Translations under genes and position numbers: made by a program | In this document: one piece after another, positions 7,617 to 15,613 of the stretch | Position numbering within the stretch: the first letter of the stretch is position 1 | Layout: each line of letters opens with the position of its first letter | The notes under the pieces: generated by a model | Seen by the model: the letters and a program-made list of their open reading frames with translations, nothing else | The model's database searches: none | Told to the model about the DNA's origin: nothing | Source: Paractinoplanes lichenicola | GTDB taxonomy: Bacteria > Actinomycetota > Actinomycetes > Mycobacteriales > Micromonosporaceae | Length of the DNA: 64,000 nt | Assembly: GCF_016785085.1 (NCBI RefSeq) | Contig: NZ_JAENHO010000012.1 | Location: 248,001 to 312,000 of the forward strand | Direction: 5' to 3'

Positions 7617-8429
7617 ATGCACGCGGACGCGACCCAAGCCGCCGTTGCGGTAGCCGAATCACTCGGCCTGACCGTGCACGCGGCCGTCACCCTGCACAAC
7701 TCGAACAAACTCACCCTGCGCCTGCAGCCCTGCGACGTGCTGGCCCGAGTGGCCACGGTGACGGACAAGAGCCCCCAGTTCGAGGTGGACATCGCCCGGC
7801 GGCTGGCGGAGGCCGGAAGCCCGGTCGCCACGCTGATCAGCCCCGAGGTCTTCGCCCGCGACGACTACGTGGTCACCCTGTGGACCTACTACGAACCGGC
7901 GACCACTCAACCGATCCGACCCGCCGATTACGCCGCAGCGCTCGCGCAGCTGCATGCCGGGATGCGCCAGGTCGACCTGCCGACCCCGCGCTTCACCGAC
8001 CGCATCGCCGAAGCGCAAGCATTGGTGGCCGACCCCGCCCGCACCCCGAAACTGCCCGACGCCGACCGGACCTTCCTCGCCGCGACGCTCGAACGCCTGG
8101 GTCGAGCAGTCAGCAGCAGCGGCCGCCCCGAACAACTCCTGCACGGCGAACCCCACCCAGGCAACCTGCTCGCCACATCGACAGGCCCGCTGTTCATCGA
8201 CTTCGAGACGTGCTGCCGAGGCCCCCTCGAATTCGACGTGGCCCACGCCCCCGAGGAGGTCGCCGACCACTACCCGGACCTCGACCGCGACCTGCTCCGG
8301 GACTGCCGAACCCTCGTGCTGGCGATAATCACGACGTGGCGCTGGGACCGCGACGACCAATTCCCCAACGGCCCCCAACTCGGCATCGAATGGCTGAACG
8401 ACCTTCGCCAGGCGACCACCGTCAGGTGA
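7617..8429 (+). CDS. aminoglycoside-phosphotransferase-like kinase
   Basis: 270 residues with the APH/choline kinase fold. The catalytic loop is LLHGEPHPGNLLA (His-Gly-Glu replacing the more usual His-Gly-Asp, then His-Pro-Gly-Asn) and the metal-binding segment is PLFIDFETCCRGPLEFDVAH. The Glu in the catalytic loop also occurs in several fructosamine-kinase-like and actinomycete APH proteins. The N-lobe is short and no drug-binding signature is visible, so antibiotic resistance should not be assumed. Leaderless start at ATG 7617. It ends convergently with the SUKH gene, overlapping by 8 bases. Confidence 0.85.
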   Translation: MHADATQAAVAVAESLGLTVHAAVTLHNSNKLTLRLQPCDVLARVATVTDKSPQFEVDIARRLAEAGSPVATLISPEVFARDDYVVTLWTYYEPATTQPIRPADYAAALAQLHAGMRQVDLPTPRFTDRIAEAQALVADPARTPKLPDADRTFLAATLERLGRAVSSSGRPEQLLHGEPHPGNLLATSTGPLFIDFETCCRGPLEFDVAHAPEEVADHYPDLDRDLLRDCRTLVLAIITTWRWDRDDQFPNGPQLGIEWLNDLRQATTVR

Positions 8430-8838
8430 GCTTCTTCGATTCGTTGAGCAGCAGCGACTCGAGGAAGCTTTTGAGATCGCTCGCCACCATGTAGTCCAGC
8501 TCGCCGTCGTCCATCGCGTCGACGAAGAAGACCGCGCCCGCGTCCAGCACATACGTGTTGCCGTTCCCGTCGCCGGCCACCGGGATCCAGCCGCGCCCGG
8601 CCCATTCGGGATGAAACCCCGACACGGCCAGCACCATCTCGACGCCGAACAGACCCCCCGGCCCCGCGACGGATCCGTTGCAGACGCGCAGCCATTGGAC
8701 GAATTCGCCGGGCAGCGGAAGGTGGCGCAGCCGCTCGATCTCGGCGTCGTCGGCGCCCCGGATCGTCTCGCCCTCCGGCGGCAATGGCACCTGCTTGAGC
8801 AGTCGGAGCACGCCGGAGAAGTCGGTCTCAGCGGTCAC
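8422..8838 (-). CDS. SMI1/KNR4 (SUKH) family protein
   Basis: 138 residues. The SUKH pattern is seen as LPLPGEFVQWLRVCNG early (helix ending in Asn-Gly), GLFGVEMV in the middle and GNTYVLDAGAVFFVDAMDD late, followed by a C-terminal helix DLKSFLESLL. SUKH proteins are widespread immunity proteins that neutralise co-encoded nuclease toxins in polymorphic toxin systems, but many are orphans. No toxin gene is next to it. A second SUKH-like gene lies divergently 160 bases away at 8999. Confidence 0.75.
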   Translation of the reverse strand: MTAETDFSGVLRLLKQVPLPPEGETIRGADDAEIERLRHLPLPGEFVQWLRVCNGSVAGPGGLFGVEMVLAVSGFHPEWAGRGWIPVAGDGNGNTYVLDAGAVFFVDAMDDGELDYMVASDLKSFLESLLLNESKKLT

Positions 8839-8998
8839 GCCAGCTCCTCTTCACGAACTCATTGTGAGCGAGACTCGTGAGGTCACCGCGATCGGCACGG
8901 GAGGGCCCGCGTACGGACCAGATCCACGAGCACATCTTGGTGCAGAATGACCGGCGTGGCCTCTCTGACGCCGCCGCTGTAGGACAAGGAGCGACACC

Positions 8999-9427
8999 AT
9001 GGTGAACTGGGTTGACGGGGCACTCGATGACCCGCGGCCGGCGTCGGACACGGCGGCGCGAGAGGCGCAGGACGAACTCGAGGTCGAGCTGCCTTCGGAA
9101 TTCCTGGCCGTCGCCAAGGCTCATCAGGGCGCCACTCCGGTTCCCGCCGGGATCGACCTGCCCAACGGTTTCGGCACCGCGGTCGATCACCTGCTGCATT
9201 TCGCCGATTCGCCGTTCACCAGCAACATCGTCGCCGCCATCTTTCCCCTGCTCGACGTGCTGGACGAGGGAATCATCCCGTTCGCCGCCGACGTGGGCGG
9301 CGACTTCTTCTGCTTCGACTACCGCACGGACGTCAAACACCCGTCGGTCGTCTTCTGGAGCGTGGACTGGGGCGTCGTGCCGCTGGCGCCAGACTTCGCC
9401 GGCTTCCTGACCATGCTGCGCCCCTAG
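8999..9427 (+). CDS. SMI1/KNR4 (SUKH)-like protein
   Basis: 142 residues. DELEVELPSEFLAVAKAHQG gives the early helix and turn of the SUKH fold, and FAADVGGDFFCFDYRT is the late acidic strand pair typical for this group, followed by a hydrophobic C-terminal helix (FAGFLTMLRP). The start has a good ribosome site (AAGGAG) before ATG 8999. Together with the gene at 8422 it forms a divergent pair of probable immunity-type proteins with low mutual similarity. Function as immunity is inferred from the family only. Confidence 0.75.
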   Translation: MVNWVDGALDDPRPASDTAAREAQDELEVELPSEFLAVAKAHQGATPVPAGIDLPNGFGTAVDHLLHFADSPFTSNIVAAIFPLLDVLDEGIIPFAADVGGDFFCFDYRTDVKHPSVVFWSVDWGVVPLAPDFAGFLTMLRP

Positions 9428-9442
9428 GTCGGCCGGCTTAGA

Positions 9443-10108
9443 TCAGGCGAAACGTTCCACGATCACCGGGATCAGCCCGAGGCCCTTGGCGTCCGCGGTC
9501 AACTCGTGCAGCAGCGCGCCAACGGCGTCGTCCGCGCCGGTCAGGAGCACCGTGACGTCGAGGGCCCAGGCCACGCCGCCGCCGACTCGGTGCAGGTGCC
9601 AGACGAATTCATCGCCCGCCCCGCTTATGAACTGATCGGTGGCGGGCTCACCCGCGAACAGGACGCGATAGACGCGCCGTTCCCGGAAACCGTCCGGCAC
9701 CGGTTCGTCCCTCAGCCGCAGGACCGGGGCGCCACCGATTGCCACATACTCCCCGGGCAGCTGCCTCTCATCCGGCCACTCCCCCGGGTAGGCCGCCGCG
9801 GCCGCGTCTCGATCGACCGGCGTCACCGCGGCCAGCAGCTCCGGGTCGTTCCGCCACTGCGGCCCTGAGATGCCACGCCACTCCCCGTCACGCCACAACG
9901 AGCTCCGCAGCCCCACCGTCGTGTGATCGCCCGCGAGCTCGAACGCCTCGACGATCACCCCACCACCCTCGATCAGGTAGTAATCGATCATGGTCTCCTG
10001 CTCAAGCTCGAGGACCGGCAGCCCGGCCAAACTCCGCCCGTCAATGTCCTCATGAACACGCGCGACATCCACGAACGAATACCGAACCAGCTCGATATCG
10101 GCGAACAC
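9443..10108 (-). CDS. hypothetical protein, next to SUKH genes
   Basis: 221 residues, GTG start at 10108. Mixed alpha/beta, no signal peptide or membrane segment. Acidic and aromatic-rich; a repeated pattern of predicted beta strands (DYYLIEGGGVIVEAFEL, EYVAIGGAPVLRLRDE, FVWHLHRVGGGVAWALDVTV) and a short C-terminal helix. I do not recognise the family. The position beside two SUKH genes makes a role in a toxin/immunity neighbourhood conceivable, but nothing in the sequence shows it. Codon use matches its neighbours. Confidence 0.65.
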   Translation of the reverse strand: MFADIELVRYSFVDVARVHEDIDGRSLAGLPVLELEQETMIDYYLIEGGGVIVEAFELAGDHTTVGLRSSLWRDGEWRGISGPQWRNDPELLAAVTPVDRDAAAAAYPGEWPDERQLPGEYVAIGGAPVLRLRDEPVPDGFRERRVYRVLFAGEPATDQFISGAGDEFVWHLHRVGGGVAWALDVTVLLTGADDAVGALLHELTADAKGLGLIPVIVERFA

Positions 10109-10233
10109 ACCTTACGCACAGCCTCGAACAACTCTGCTGAGGCCGCCCCCACGGTAGCGGCGTTCACATATTGCCCCGGCCTCCTCCACTTGCAGCACCT
10201 TTGGGCCGCCGAACTGATGCATGCGAATAACGG

Positions 10234-10533
10234 TTGTTGTCACGCGGACTGCCGCTGTTCGACGCGGCTGGGACGCGCTACGTCGACGGACCGGGCGCTT
10301 TCCCCTTCGCGGCCGTCGCGCAGCCCACGGCGTACGAGGTCGCCGAGTCCTATCTGCGCGAGGCCGTGCTGACCTACACCTGCCCCGGCCTCCCGAAGGA
10401 CTGCATGACCGTGCAGGGCGGGTTGACGTGCGGCGCGGAGGCCGAGTCGGTGCAGGCGGGCGGCGGATTCACGCGCGACGACCTGATTCGCTTCGTCGAC
10501 CAGGCCCTGCTGCTGTGGCCGAGCCGGCCCTGA
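10234..10533 (+). pseudogene. TetR-family regulator remnant
   Basis: About 99 codons similar to the ligand domain of TetR regulators: RYVDGPGAFPFAAV, YLREAVLTYT, GLPKDCMTVQGGLTCGAEAE, then directly SVQAGGGFTRDDLIRFVDQA and LLWP. In intact relatives the segment between the two last blocks has roughly 50 more residues, and about 70-80 N-terminal residues with the HTH precede the first. Here the upstream sequence has a stop (TAA 10228-10230) and no HTH. So both the DNA-binding part and an internal block are lost. It cannot act as a repressor. Confidence 0.65.
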
Positions 10534-10553
10534 GGTCGTTCGCGCGCGGGAAG

Positions 10554-10587
10554 CCGGTGCCCGCCCGGGAAGCCGGGCGGGCACCGG
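10554..10587. terminator. bidirectional stem-loop terminator
   Basis: CCGGTGCCCGCCCGG and its exact complement enclose a 4-base loop: a perfect 15-bp stem between the ends of the TetR remnant (10533) and the LVIVD gene (10597). There is no T tract, as usual in high-GC actinomycetes. Confidence 0.8.
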
Positions 10588-10596
10588 GTCACTGCC

Positions 10597-12030
10597 TTAC
10601 CAGCGCAGGAAGTTGTCCTGGGTCTGGGCGTTGAACGTGTCAGTGCGGAAGAACTTGGCGATCGCTGTGCGGTAGTCCTTCAGCTCCAGCACGTCGATGC
10701 CCTTGGTGATGTCGTTCGAGTAGATGTAGCCGTTGTACCAGTACGCGGACCAGGAACCGCCGCCCATCAGCTGGGTTGTGGAGAGCGGGCCCCGCTCCCA
10801 GAAGGCGATCTCCTTGGGCCGGCGGGAGTCGGTGAAGTCCCACACCGAGACGCCGCCGAGATACCACGCCTGGACCATGATGTCGCGGCCCGGCACCGGG
10901 ATGAGCGAGCCGTTGTGGGCCACGCAGACCTCGGTGTCCGCGTTGTAGCGCGGGATCTTGAAGTAGCTGCGGAACTCCAGCTTCTTCTTGCCCTTCTTGG
11001 TCACGATGTCGTAGATGGCGTCGGCGCCACGGTTCGGGCCGACCTCCTCGTTGCAGGTGGCCGCGCCGCCGCCGCCGAGCTCGTCGGTGAAGACGACCTT
11101 GGTGCCGCTGTTGTTGAACGTGGCCGAGTGCCAGAAAGCGAAGTTGACCTCGTCGCGGACCGACGTGATGACTGTCGGCTTCTCGCGGTTCTTGATGTCG
11201 AACAGCACGCCGTCGCCCATGCAGGCGCCCGCGGCCAGGTCCTTCTCGGCGTACACGGTGATGTCGTGGCAGCCGGTGGTCTCGATCTGCTCCGGGTTGT
11301 CGCTGCCCGGGAAGCCGCCGTCGGGGAACACGACCGGGGTCGCGACCACGGCCGCGGCCGTCGGGTTGCGCAGCGGCACCTTGACGACCGAGATCTTGTC
11401 GTGCGGGAGCGCGCAGTTCGGCACGTCCGCGCCGGCCAGGTTGTACGACGACACGTACAGGTAGACGTTCTTGTCGCCGCGCTTGCCGGGCACCAGGGTC
11501 TGCGTGTGCGAGCCGCAGTCCGTCTTGACCGACTTCAGATACTTCGGCGTCAGCGGGTTGCTGATGTCGAAGACCTTGATGCCTTCCCAGCGGTCGCCCG
11601 GCACCGCGGTCGTCGACGCCGCGTTGTCGCAGGTGTCGTTCGTGCGCTGCGAGTCGGTGCCGAGGAACAGCAGGTTGCCGGTGACGGAGATGTCGTTCTG
11701 CGAGCCCGGGCAGAGCACCTGCGCCGCGACCTTCGGCTCCTTCGGCTTGCTCACGTCGTAGACGTAGAAGCCGTTGTAGTTTCCACCGTATGCGTACTTG
11801 CCCTGGAACGCCCAGTCCGTGTTGGTGCCCGTGAGCGGGCCGGACTTGTCCAGGTGGGCGACCTGCTTGAGGTTCGGGCTGCTGACGATCTCGTCGACGC
11901 CCGGAATGGTGCCCGGATCGGCGGGTGCCGCGCTGCTCGCCGGGGCCGTCATCAGACCGACGACCAGCGTGGCCGCGCTGATCGCGGCCAGGCGCTTCAG
12001 CATCCGCCCTCGTGGGACAGTGTGCTTCAT
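10597..12030 (-). CDS. secreted LVIVD-repeat (beta-propeller-like) protein
   Basis: 477 residues from ATG 12030, which has AGGGAG 4-9 bases upstream. A Sec signal peptide (positively charged start, hydrophobic core LAAISAATLVVGLMTAPASS, Ala-rich cleavage zone) is followed by LVIVD-type repeats: GFYVYDVSKPKEPKVAAQ, IKVFDISNPLTPKYLKSV, VSVWDFTDSRRPKEIAF, each a strand pair of the form (V/F)-D-(I/V)-S/T-(N/D)-P. Such proteins fold as extracellular propellers; no catalytic residues are known. Several Cys and Asp-rich loops may bind metal. Divergent from the secreted DUF305 gene, a frequent pairing in actinomycetes. Confidence 0.88.
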   Translation of the reverse strand: MKHTVPRGRMLKRLAAISAATLVVGLMTAPASSAAPADPGTIPGVDEIVSSPNLKQVAHLDKSGPLTGTNTDWAFQGKYAYGGNYNGFYVYDVSKPKEPKVAAQVLCPGSQNDISVTGNLLFLGTDSQRTNDTCDNAASTTAVPGDRWEGIKVFDISNPLTPKYLKSVKTDCGSHTQTLVPGKRGDKNVYLYVSSYNLAGADVPNCALPHDKISVVKVPLRNPTAAAVVATPVVFPDGGFPGSDNPEQIETTGCHDITVYAEKDLAAGACMGDGVLFDIKNREKPTVITSVRDEVNFAFWHSATFNNSGTKVVFTDELGGGGAATCNEEVGPNRGADAIYDIVTKKGKKKLEFRSYFKIPRYNADTEVCVAHNGSLIPVPGRDIMVQAWYLGGVSVWDFTDSRRPKEIAFWERGPLSTTQLMGGGSWSAYWYNGYIYSNDITKGIDVLELKDYRTAIAKFFRTDTFNAQTQDNFLRW

Positions 12031-12164
12031 GGGGCTCCCTTCCATTGACGCATCCCCCGCGGTGTGAAGGTGAGCGCGCAACGATGCGTATTCATCTTTG
12101 TCGCTACAGTAGTGGCCGGATCGCGTTCCGGGAACATACCGACTGATCTATATAGGAGGTGCCG

Positions 12165-12836
12165 GTGGGCCGGGTGAGGACATCGACGCTCGTGGCGGCC
12201 TCAGTGGTCGTGGCGGGAGCGGTCACCGTGGCGGTCGCGGCCCGGATGGGGTCCGACGAGTCCGCGGCGGCGCCCCGGCCGAGCGTGAGCGCGCCTCCGC
12301 CGCAGCGTGTGGTGCTTCCGGGCGGCCCCGGCGACGAGGCCGTGGTCAGCGACACCGACCAGGTCAAGGCGCCCGACGGGTCCACCTTCAACGGCATCGA
12401 CACCACCTTCGTCCAGATGATGATCGCGCATCACGAGCAGGCCATCACGATGGCAAATCTGGCGCCCGCCCGCGCCCGGAACGAGAAACTGGCCGCGCTG
12501 GCCGAGCGGATCAGCGCCGCCCAGCCCTTCGAGATCAACTTTCTCAAGGGGTGGCTGAAGGAGCGTGGGCTGCCCGAGAACGACCCGAGCCACAACCACG
12601 CCACGATGCCGGGCATGCAGACCGAGGCCGACCTGGCCGCGCTGACCGCCGCCCAGGGGGCCGCCTTCGACACCAAGTTCGCGGCCATGATGACCGCCCA
12701 CCACCGCGGCGCCCTGCAGATGGCGGGCGACGTGATCAAGGGCGGCAGCGACGAGAAGCTGCGTGAGGTGGCCAACGAGATGGCCGTCGAACAGGGCAGC
12801 GAGATCCGGCGCCTGCGGCAAGTGACCGGCGGGTAA
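12165..12836 (+). CDS. DUF305 family protein, exported or membrane-anchored
   Basis: 223 residues. An N-terminal hydrophobic segment (TLVAASVVVAGAVTVAVAARM) is a signal peptide or anchor. Two copies of the DUF305 motif follow: MMIAHHEQAITMA and MMTAHHRGALQMA, each with a His-His pair on a helix, giving a ferritin-like four-helix bundle that may bind metal. GTG 12165 is used because AGGAGG ends 5 bases before it; GTG 12159 overlaps that site. Metal handling outside the membrane is inferred from family discussion, not shown. The next gene starts 10 bases downstream. Confidence 0.88.
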   Translation: MGRVRTSTLVAASVVVAGAVTVAVAARMGSDESAAAPRPSVSAPPPQRVVLPGGPGDEAVVSDTDQVKAPDGSTFNGIDTTFVQMMIAHHEQAITMANLAPARARNEKLAALAERISAAQPFEINFLKGWLKERGLPENDPSHNHATMPGMQTEADLAALTAAQGAAFDTKFAAMMTAHHRGALQMAGDVIKGGSDEKLREVANEMAVEQGSEIRRLRQVTGG

Positions 12837-12839
12837 CGT
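12834..12839 (+). promoter_or_regulatory. probable -10 box (TAACGT) of the nitronate monooxygenase gene
   Basis: TAACGT overlaps the stop codon of the DUF305 gene and lies 6 bases before ATG 12846; no ribosome site is present, so an internal leaderless promoter is likely. Confidence 0.4.
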
Positions 12840-12845
12840 GTCGGC

Positions 12846-13958
12846 ATGCGTACGGCTCTGACCGAACTGCTCGGCGTCGAGCACCCCATCGTCGGATTCA
12901 ACCGATCGCCGGCCGTCGTCGCCGCGGTCACCAACGCGGGCGGGTTCGGCGTGCTCGCCGCCTCCGTCTACGGCGCCGAGGAGCTCGACGCCCAGCTCAC
13001 CTGGATCGAGGAGCAGGTCGGCGGGAAGCCGTACGGCGTGGATCTGCTCGTCCCCGAGAAGTTCGTGCCCGGCGACCCGGCCGACCTGGTGGCCAGCATG
13101 CGGGCCCAGATCCCCGAGGAGCATCTGGCGTTCGTGCGCGGGCTGCTCGAGAAGTACGACATCCCGCCCGCCCCCACCGTCGACCACCAGCACGTCGCCG
13201 CGTCGCTGACCACGCCGGGCGCGGTCGCGCTGCTCGACGTCGCGTTCAAGCACCGCATCTCGCTGATCGCCAGCGCGCTCGGCGCCCCGCCGCCCGAGCT
13301 GGTGGCGCGGGCTAAGGCCCAGGGCATCGTCACGGCCGCGCTGGTCGGGCAGGGCCGGCACGCCGAACGGCAGCTCGCGGCCGGGGTCGACGTGCTGGTC
13401 GCGCAGGGCACCGAGGCCGGCGGGCACACCGGCACGATCGCCACGATGGTGCTCACGCCCGAGATCGTCGACATCGCCGGTGACCGTCCGGTGCTGGCGG
13501 CCGGGGGCATCGCGGACGGCCGGCAGATGGCCGCGGCCCTGGCGCTCGGTGCGGCCGGGGTGTGGTGCGGCTCGGTCTGGCTGTCCAGCGCGGAGGATGT
13601 CGCGGTGGCGGCCATCAAAAACAAGTTCCTCGCCGCGAGCAGTGCCGACACGTTGCGCTCCCCCACCCGTACGGGCAAACCGGCGCGACAGCTGCGAACG
13701 GCTTGGCACGACGAGTGGGACGCGGCGGGCAGCCCGAAGCCGTTGCCGCTGCCCCTGCAGCCCATGCTGGTCGACGACGCGTGGCAGCGGATCGACGCCG
13801 CCGCCGAGGCCGGGCACGAGGGCGCGCTCAAGCTCGAGTCGTTCTTCGTCGGGCAGGTCGTCGGGTCGTTCCGCGACATCCGGCCCGCGGGCGAGATCAC
13901 CCGGCAGATGGCGGCCGACTGCGAGCAGCGCATCCGTGAGCTGGCGGGGCGTCTCTAA
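12846..13958 (+). CDS. nitronate monooxygenase family flavoprotein
   Basis: 370 residues with the FMN-binding TIM barrel of NMO/2-nitropropane dioxygenases: LLGVEHPIVGFNRSP and NAGGFGVLAAS at the N-terminus, GTEAGGHTG as the central motif, PVLAAGGIADGRQMAAALAL and GAAGVWCGSVWL for phosphate binding. The enzyme would oxidise nitronates such as propionate-3-nitronate using FMN and oxygen. The thiolase-like gene begins at the very next base, so the two are translated together; that suggests a role in acyl-CoA-linked metabolism instead of simple detoxification. Confidence 0.88.
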   Translation: MRTALTELLGVEHPIVGFNRSPAVVAAVTNAGGFGVLAASVYGAEELDAQLTWIEEQVGGKPYGVDLLVPEKFVPGDPADLVASMRAQIPEEHLAFVRGLLEKYDIPPAPTVDHQHVAASLTTPGAVALLDVAFKHRISLIASALGAPPPELVARAKAQGIVTAALVGQGRHAERQLAAGVDVLVAQGTEAGGHTGTIATMVLTPEIVDIAGDRPVLAAGGIADGRQMAAALALGAAGVWCGSVWLSSAEDVAVAAIKNKFLAASSADTLRSPTRTGKPARQLRTAWHDEWDAAGSPKPLPLPLQPMLVDDAWQRIDAAAEAGHEGALKLESFFVGQVVGSFRDIRPAGEITRQMAADCEQRIRELAGRL

Positions 13959-15467
13959 ATGACCATTCCTTCCCGTACGCCGGTGCTGGTCGGAGTGGGT
14001 GAGGTGAGTGAGCGCCTCGGCGAGCCGGGTTATCGGCGGCGCTCGCCCGTCGACCTGGCCGCCGACGCCGCCCGTGAGGCGCTGCGGGACGCCGGAATCG
14101 ACGCGTCCACGGTGGACACCGTGGCCGGCGTGCCGCAGTTCGAGATCTCCCTGCCCTGGGCCACTCCCCTGCTCGGCGCGTCGGACAACTTCCCGCGCTC
14201 GGTGGCCGGCCGGCTCGGTGCCGATCCGCGGCGCGCAGTGCTCGAGACCGGCGGCGGTCAGGCCCCGCAGCGGCTGGTCAACGAGTTCGCCGCCACCATC
14301 GCGGCCGGCGACGCCGATGTGGTGCTGTTGTTCGGTTCCGAGGCCATTTCGACGATCACGGCATTGGCCGGGTCGGACGATCGCCCGGATTTCACGGAGA
14401 GCCCCGGCGGCTCCCTCGAAGCGCGCGGCTCCGGGCTCGACGGCATCGTGTCGATGCATCACGTGGCGCACGGGCTGTCCGACACGCCGTCGCAGTATTC
14501 GCTCATCGACAACGCGCGCCGGGCCCGGCTGAAAATGTCGCGGGCCGAATACGCGTCGGCCATCGGACGGCTTTTCGAGCCGTTCACGGCGGTGGCCGCG
14601 GCCAATCCGCATGCGGCCGCCCCGGTTATCCGTGACGCCGCCGAGCTGATGACCCCGACCAGCGCCAACCGCCCGATCGCCGACCCGTACACGCGTTTGG
14701 TGGTGGCGCGGGAGAAGGTGAATCAGGGTGCCGCGGTCGTGCTGATGTCGGCCGAGGCGGCGCGGCGGCACGGCGTACGGGAAGAGCAGTGGATTTATCT
14801 GGCCGGGCACGCCGACCTCGACGAGCGCACGATGGTGGAAAGGGCCGACTACGGCAACTCCCCCGCGGCGGTGCGGGCCGCGCAGCACGCGCTCGAAATA
14901 GCCGGCATCACGTCGGCAGAACTGTCCACGATCGACCTCTACAGTTGTTTCGCCGCGCCCGTGTTCATCGTGGCCGAGGCGTTGGGCCTGGCCACGGACG
15001 ACCCGCGCGGGCTGACGGCGACCGGTGGGCTGCCGTTCTTCGGCGGGCCGGGCAACAACTATTCGATGCACGCGATCGCCTCGGTCGTCCGGCAATTGCG
15101 CGCGGCGCCCGGCACCTACGGCTTCGTCGGGGCCAACGGCGGCATCATGAGCAAGCATTCCACGGGCACTTACACCACGATCCCGTACGAGTTCAAGCCG
15201 TCGGACAGCGAGCGGATCCAGGCCGATCTGGACGCCGTTCCCGCGCCGGAGGAAGCGATCACCGCCGACGGTCAGGGCGTCGTGGAGACGTACGCGGTCA
15301 AGCATCTGCGCGCCGGCGAACGAGAGGGAATAGTGCTCGGCCGCCTCGACGACGGCCGCCGTTTCGTGGCCCGCGCCAACGCCGTCCTCGACCTGCTGAC
15401 CGACGGCGAACCGGTCGGCGAACGCGTCACCGTGCGCTCCTCACCGGACGGGAACGTCATCGCGTAG
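13959..15467 (+). CDS. acetyl-CoA acetyltransferase / thiolase-like protein with C-terminal OB-type domain
   Basis: 502 residues. A thiolase fold: N-terminal TPVLVGVGEVSER, middle VVLLFGSEAISTI, and the active region IDLYSCFAAPVFIVAEALGL with a Cys at the usual nucleophile end, then GGLPFFGGPGNNYSMHAIA and GANGGIMSKHSTG. The last 90 residues (VETYAVKHLRAGEREGIVLG) form an added OB-type domain common in this subfamily. It starts at the base after the stop of the nitronate monooxygenase gene. Typical role is acyl-CoA thiolysis or a sterol-carrier-like thiolase; substrate unknown. Confidence 0.88.
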   Translation: MTIPSRTPVLVGVGEVSERLGEPGYRRRSPVDLAADAAREALRDAGIDASTVDTVAGVPQFEISLPWATPLLGASDNFPRSVAGRLGADPRRAVLETGGGQAPQRLVNEFAATIAAGDADVVLLFGSEAISTITALAGSDDRPDFTESPGGSLEARGSGLDGIVSMHHVAHGLSDTPSQYSLIDNARRARLKMSRAEYASAIGRLFEPFTAVAAANPHAAAPVIRDAAELMTPTSANRPIADPYTRLVVAREKVNQGAAVVLMSAEAARRHGVREEQWIYLAGHADLDERTMVERADYGNSPAAVRAAQHALEIAGITSAELSTIDLYSCFAAPVFIVAEALGLATDDPRGLTATGGLPFFGGPGNNYSMHAIASVVRQLRAAPGTYGFVGANGGIMSKHSTGTYTTIPYEFKPSDSERIQADLDAVPAPEEAITADGQGVVETYAVKHLRAGEREGIVLGRLDDGRRFVARANAVLDLLTDGEPVGERVTVRSSPDGNVIA

Positions 15468-15550
15468 CTGAGCCTCAGCGGGCTCTCGGACGCGGTTCCG
15501 CAGACTCATCGGCGTCAAGAAAGTGCGCTTGCAACGGGCTTTAGGCCGAT

Positions 15551-15571
15551 CGCAAGTGGGTCGCAAGCGGG
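15551..15571 (+). repeat. short direct repeat CGCAAGYGGG upstream of the MMPL gene
   Basis: CGCAAGTGGG (15551-15560) and CGCAAGCGGG (15562-15571), one helical turn apart, with a third weaker relative (CTTGCAACGGG) further upstream. Possibly a regulator binding array. Confidence 0.35.
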
Positions 15572-15584
15572 GCACGTGAGGGTT

Positions 15585-15606
15585 TCCTCCGAAACACTAC
15601 GGAGGA
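15585..15606 (+). promoter_or_regulatory. hairpin that hides the MMPL Shine-Dalgarno sequence
   Basis: TCCTCCG (15585-15591) pairs with CGGAGGA (15600-15606) across an 8-base loop. The 3' arm contains the GGAGGA ribosome site of ATG 15614, so folding would block translation. Confidence 0.5.
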
Positions 15607-15613
15607 GAAACTC

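Noticed and set aside
7617..8429. Antibiotic resistance kinase
   Set aside because: Only the general phosphotransferase motifs are present; no drug-class signature.
8947..8982. An 11-codon ORF before the SUKH gene, possible leader peptide
   Set aside because: No ribosome site, too short to judge codon bias, and no paired attenuator hairpins.
12201..15305. A 1034-codon minus-strand open frame
   Set aside because: It is antisense to DUF305, nitronate monooxygenase and thiolase genes; its composition is the mirror of high third-position G/C.
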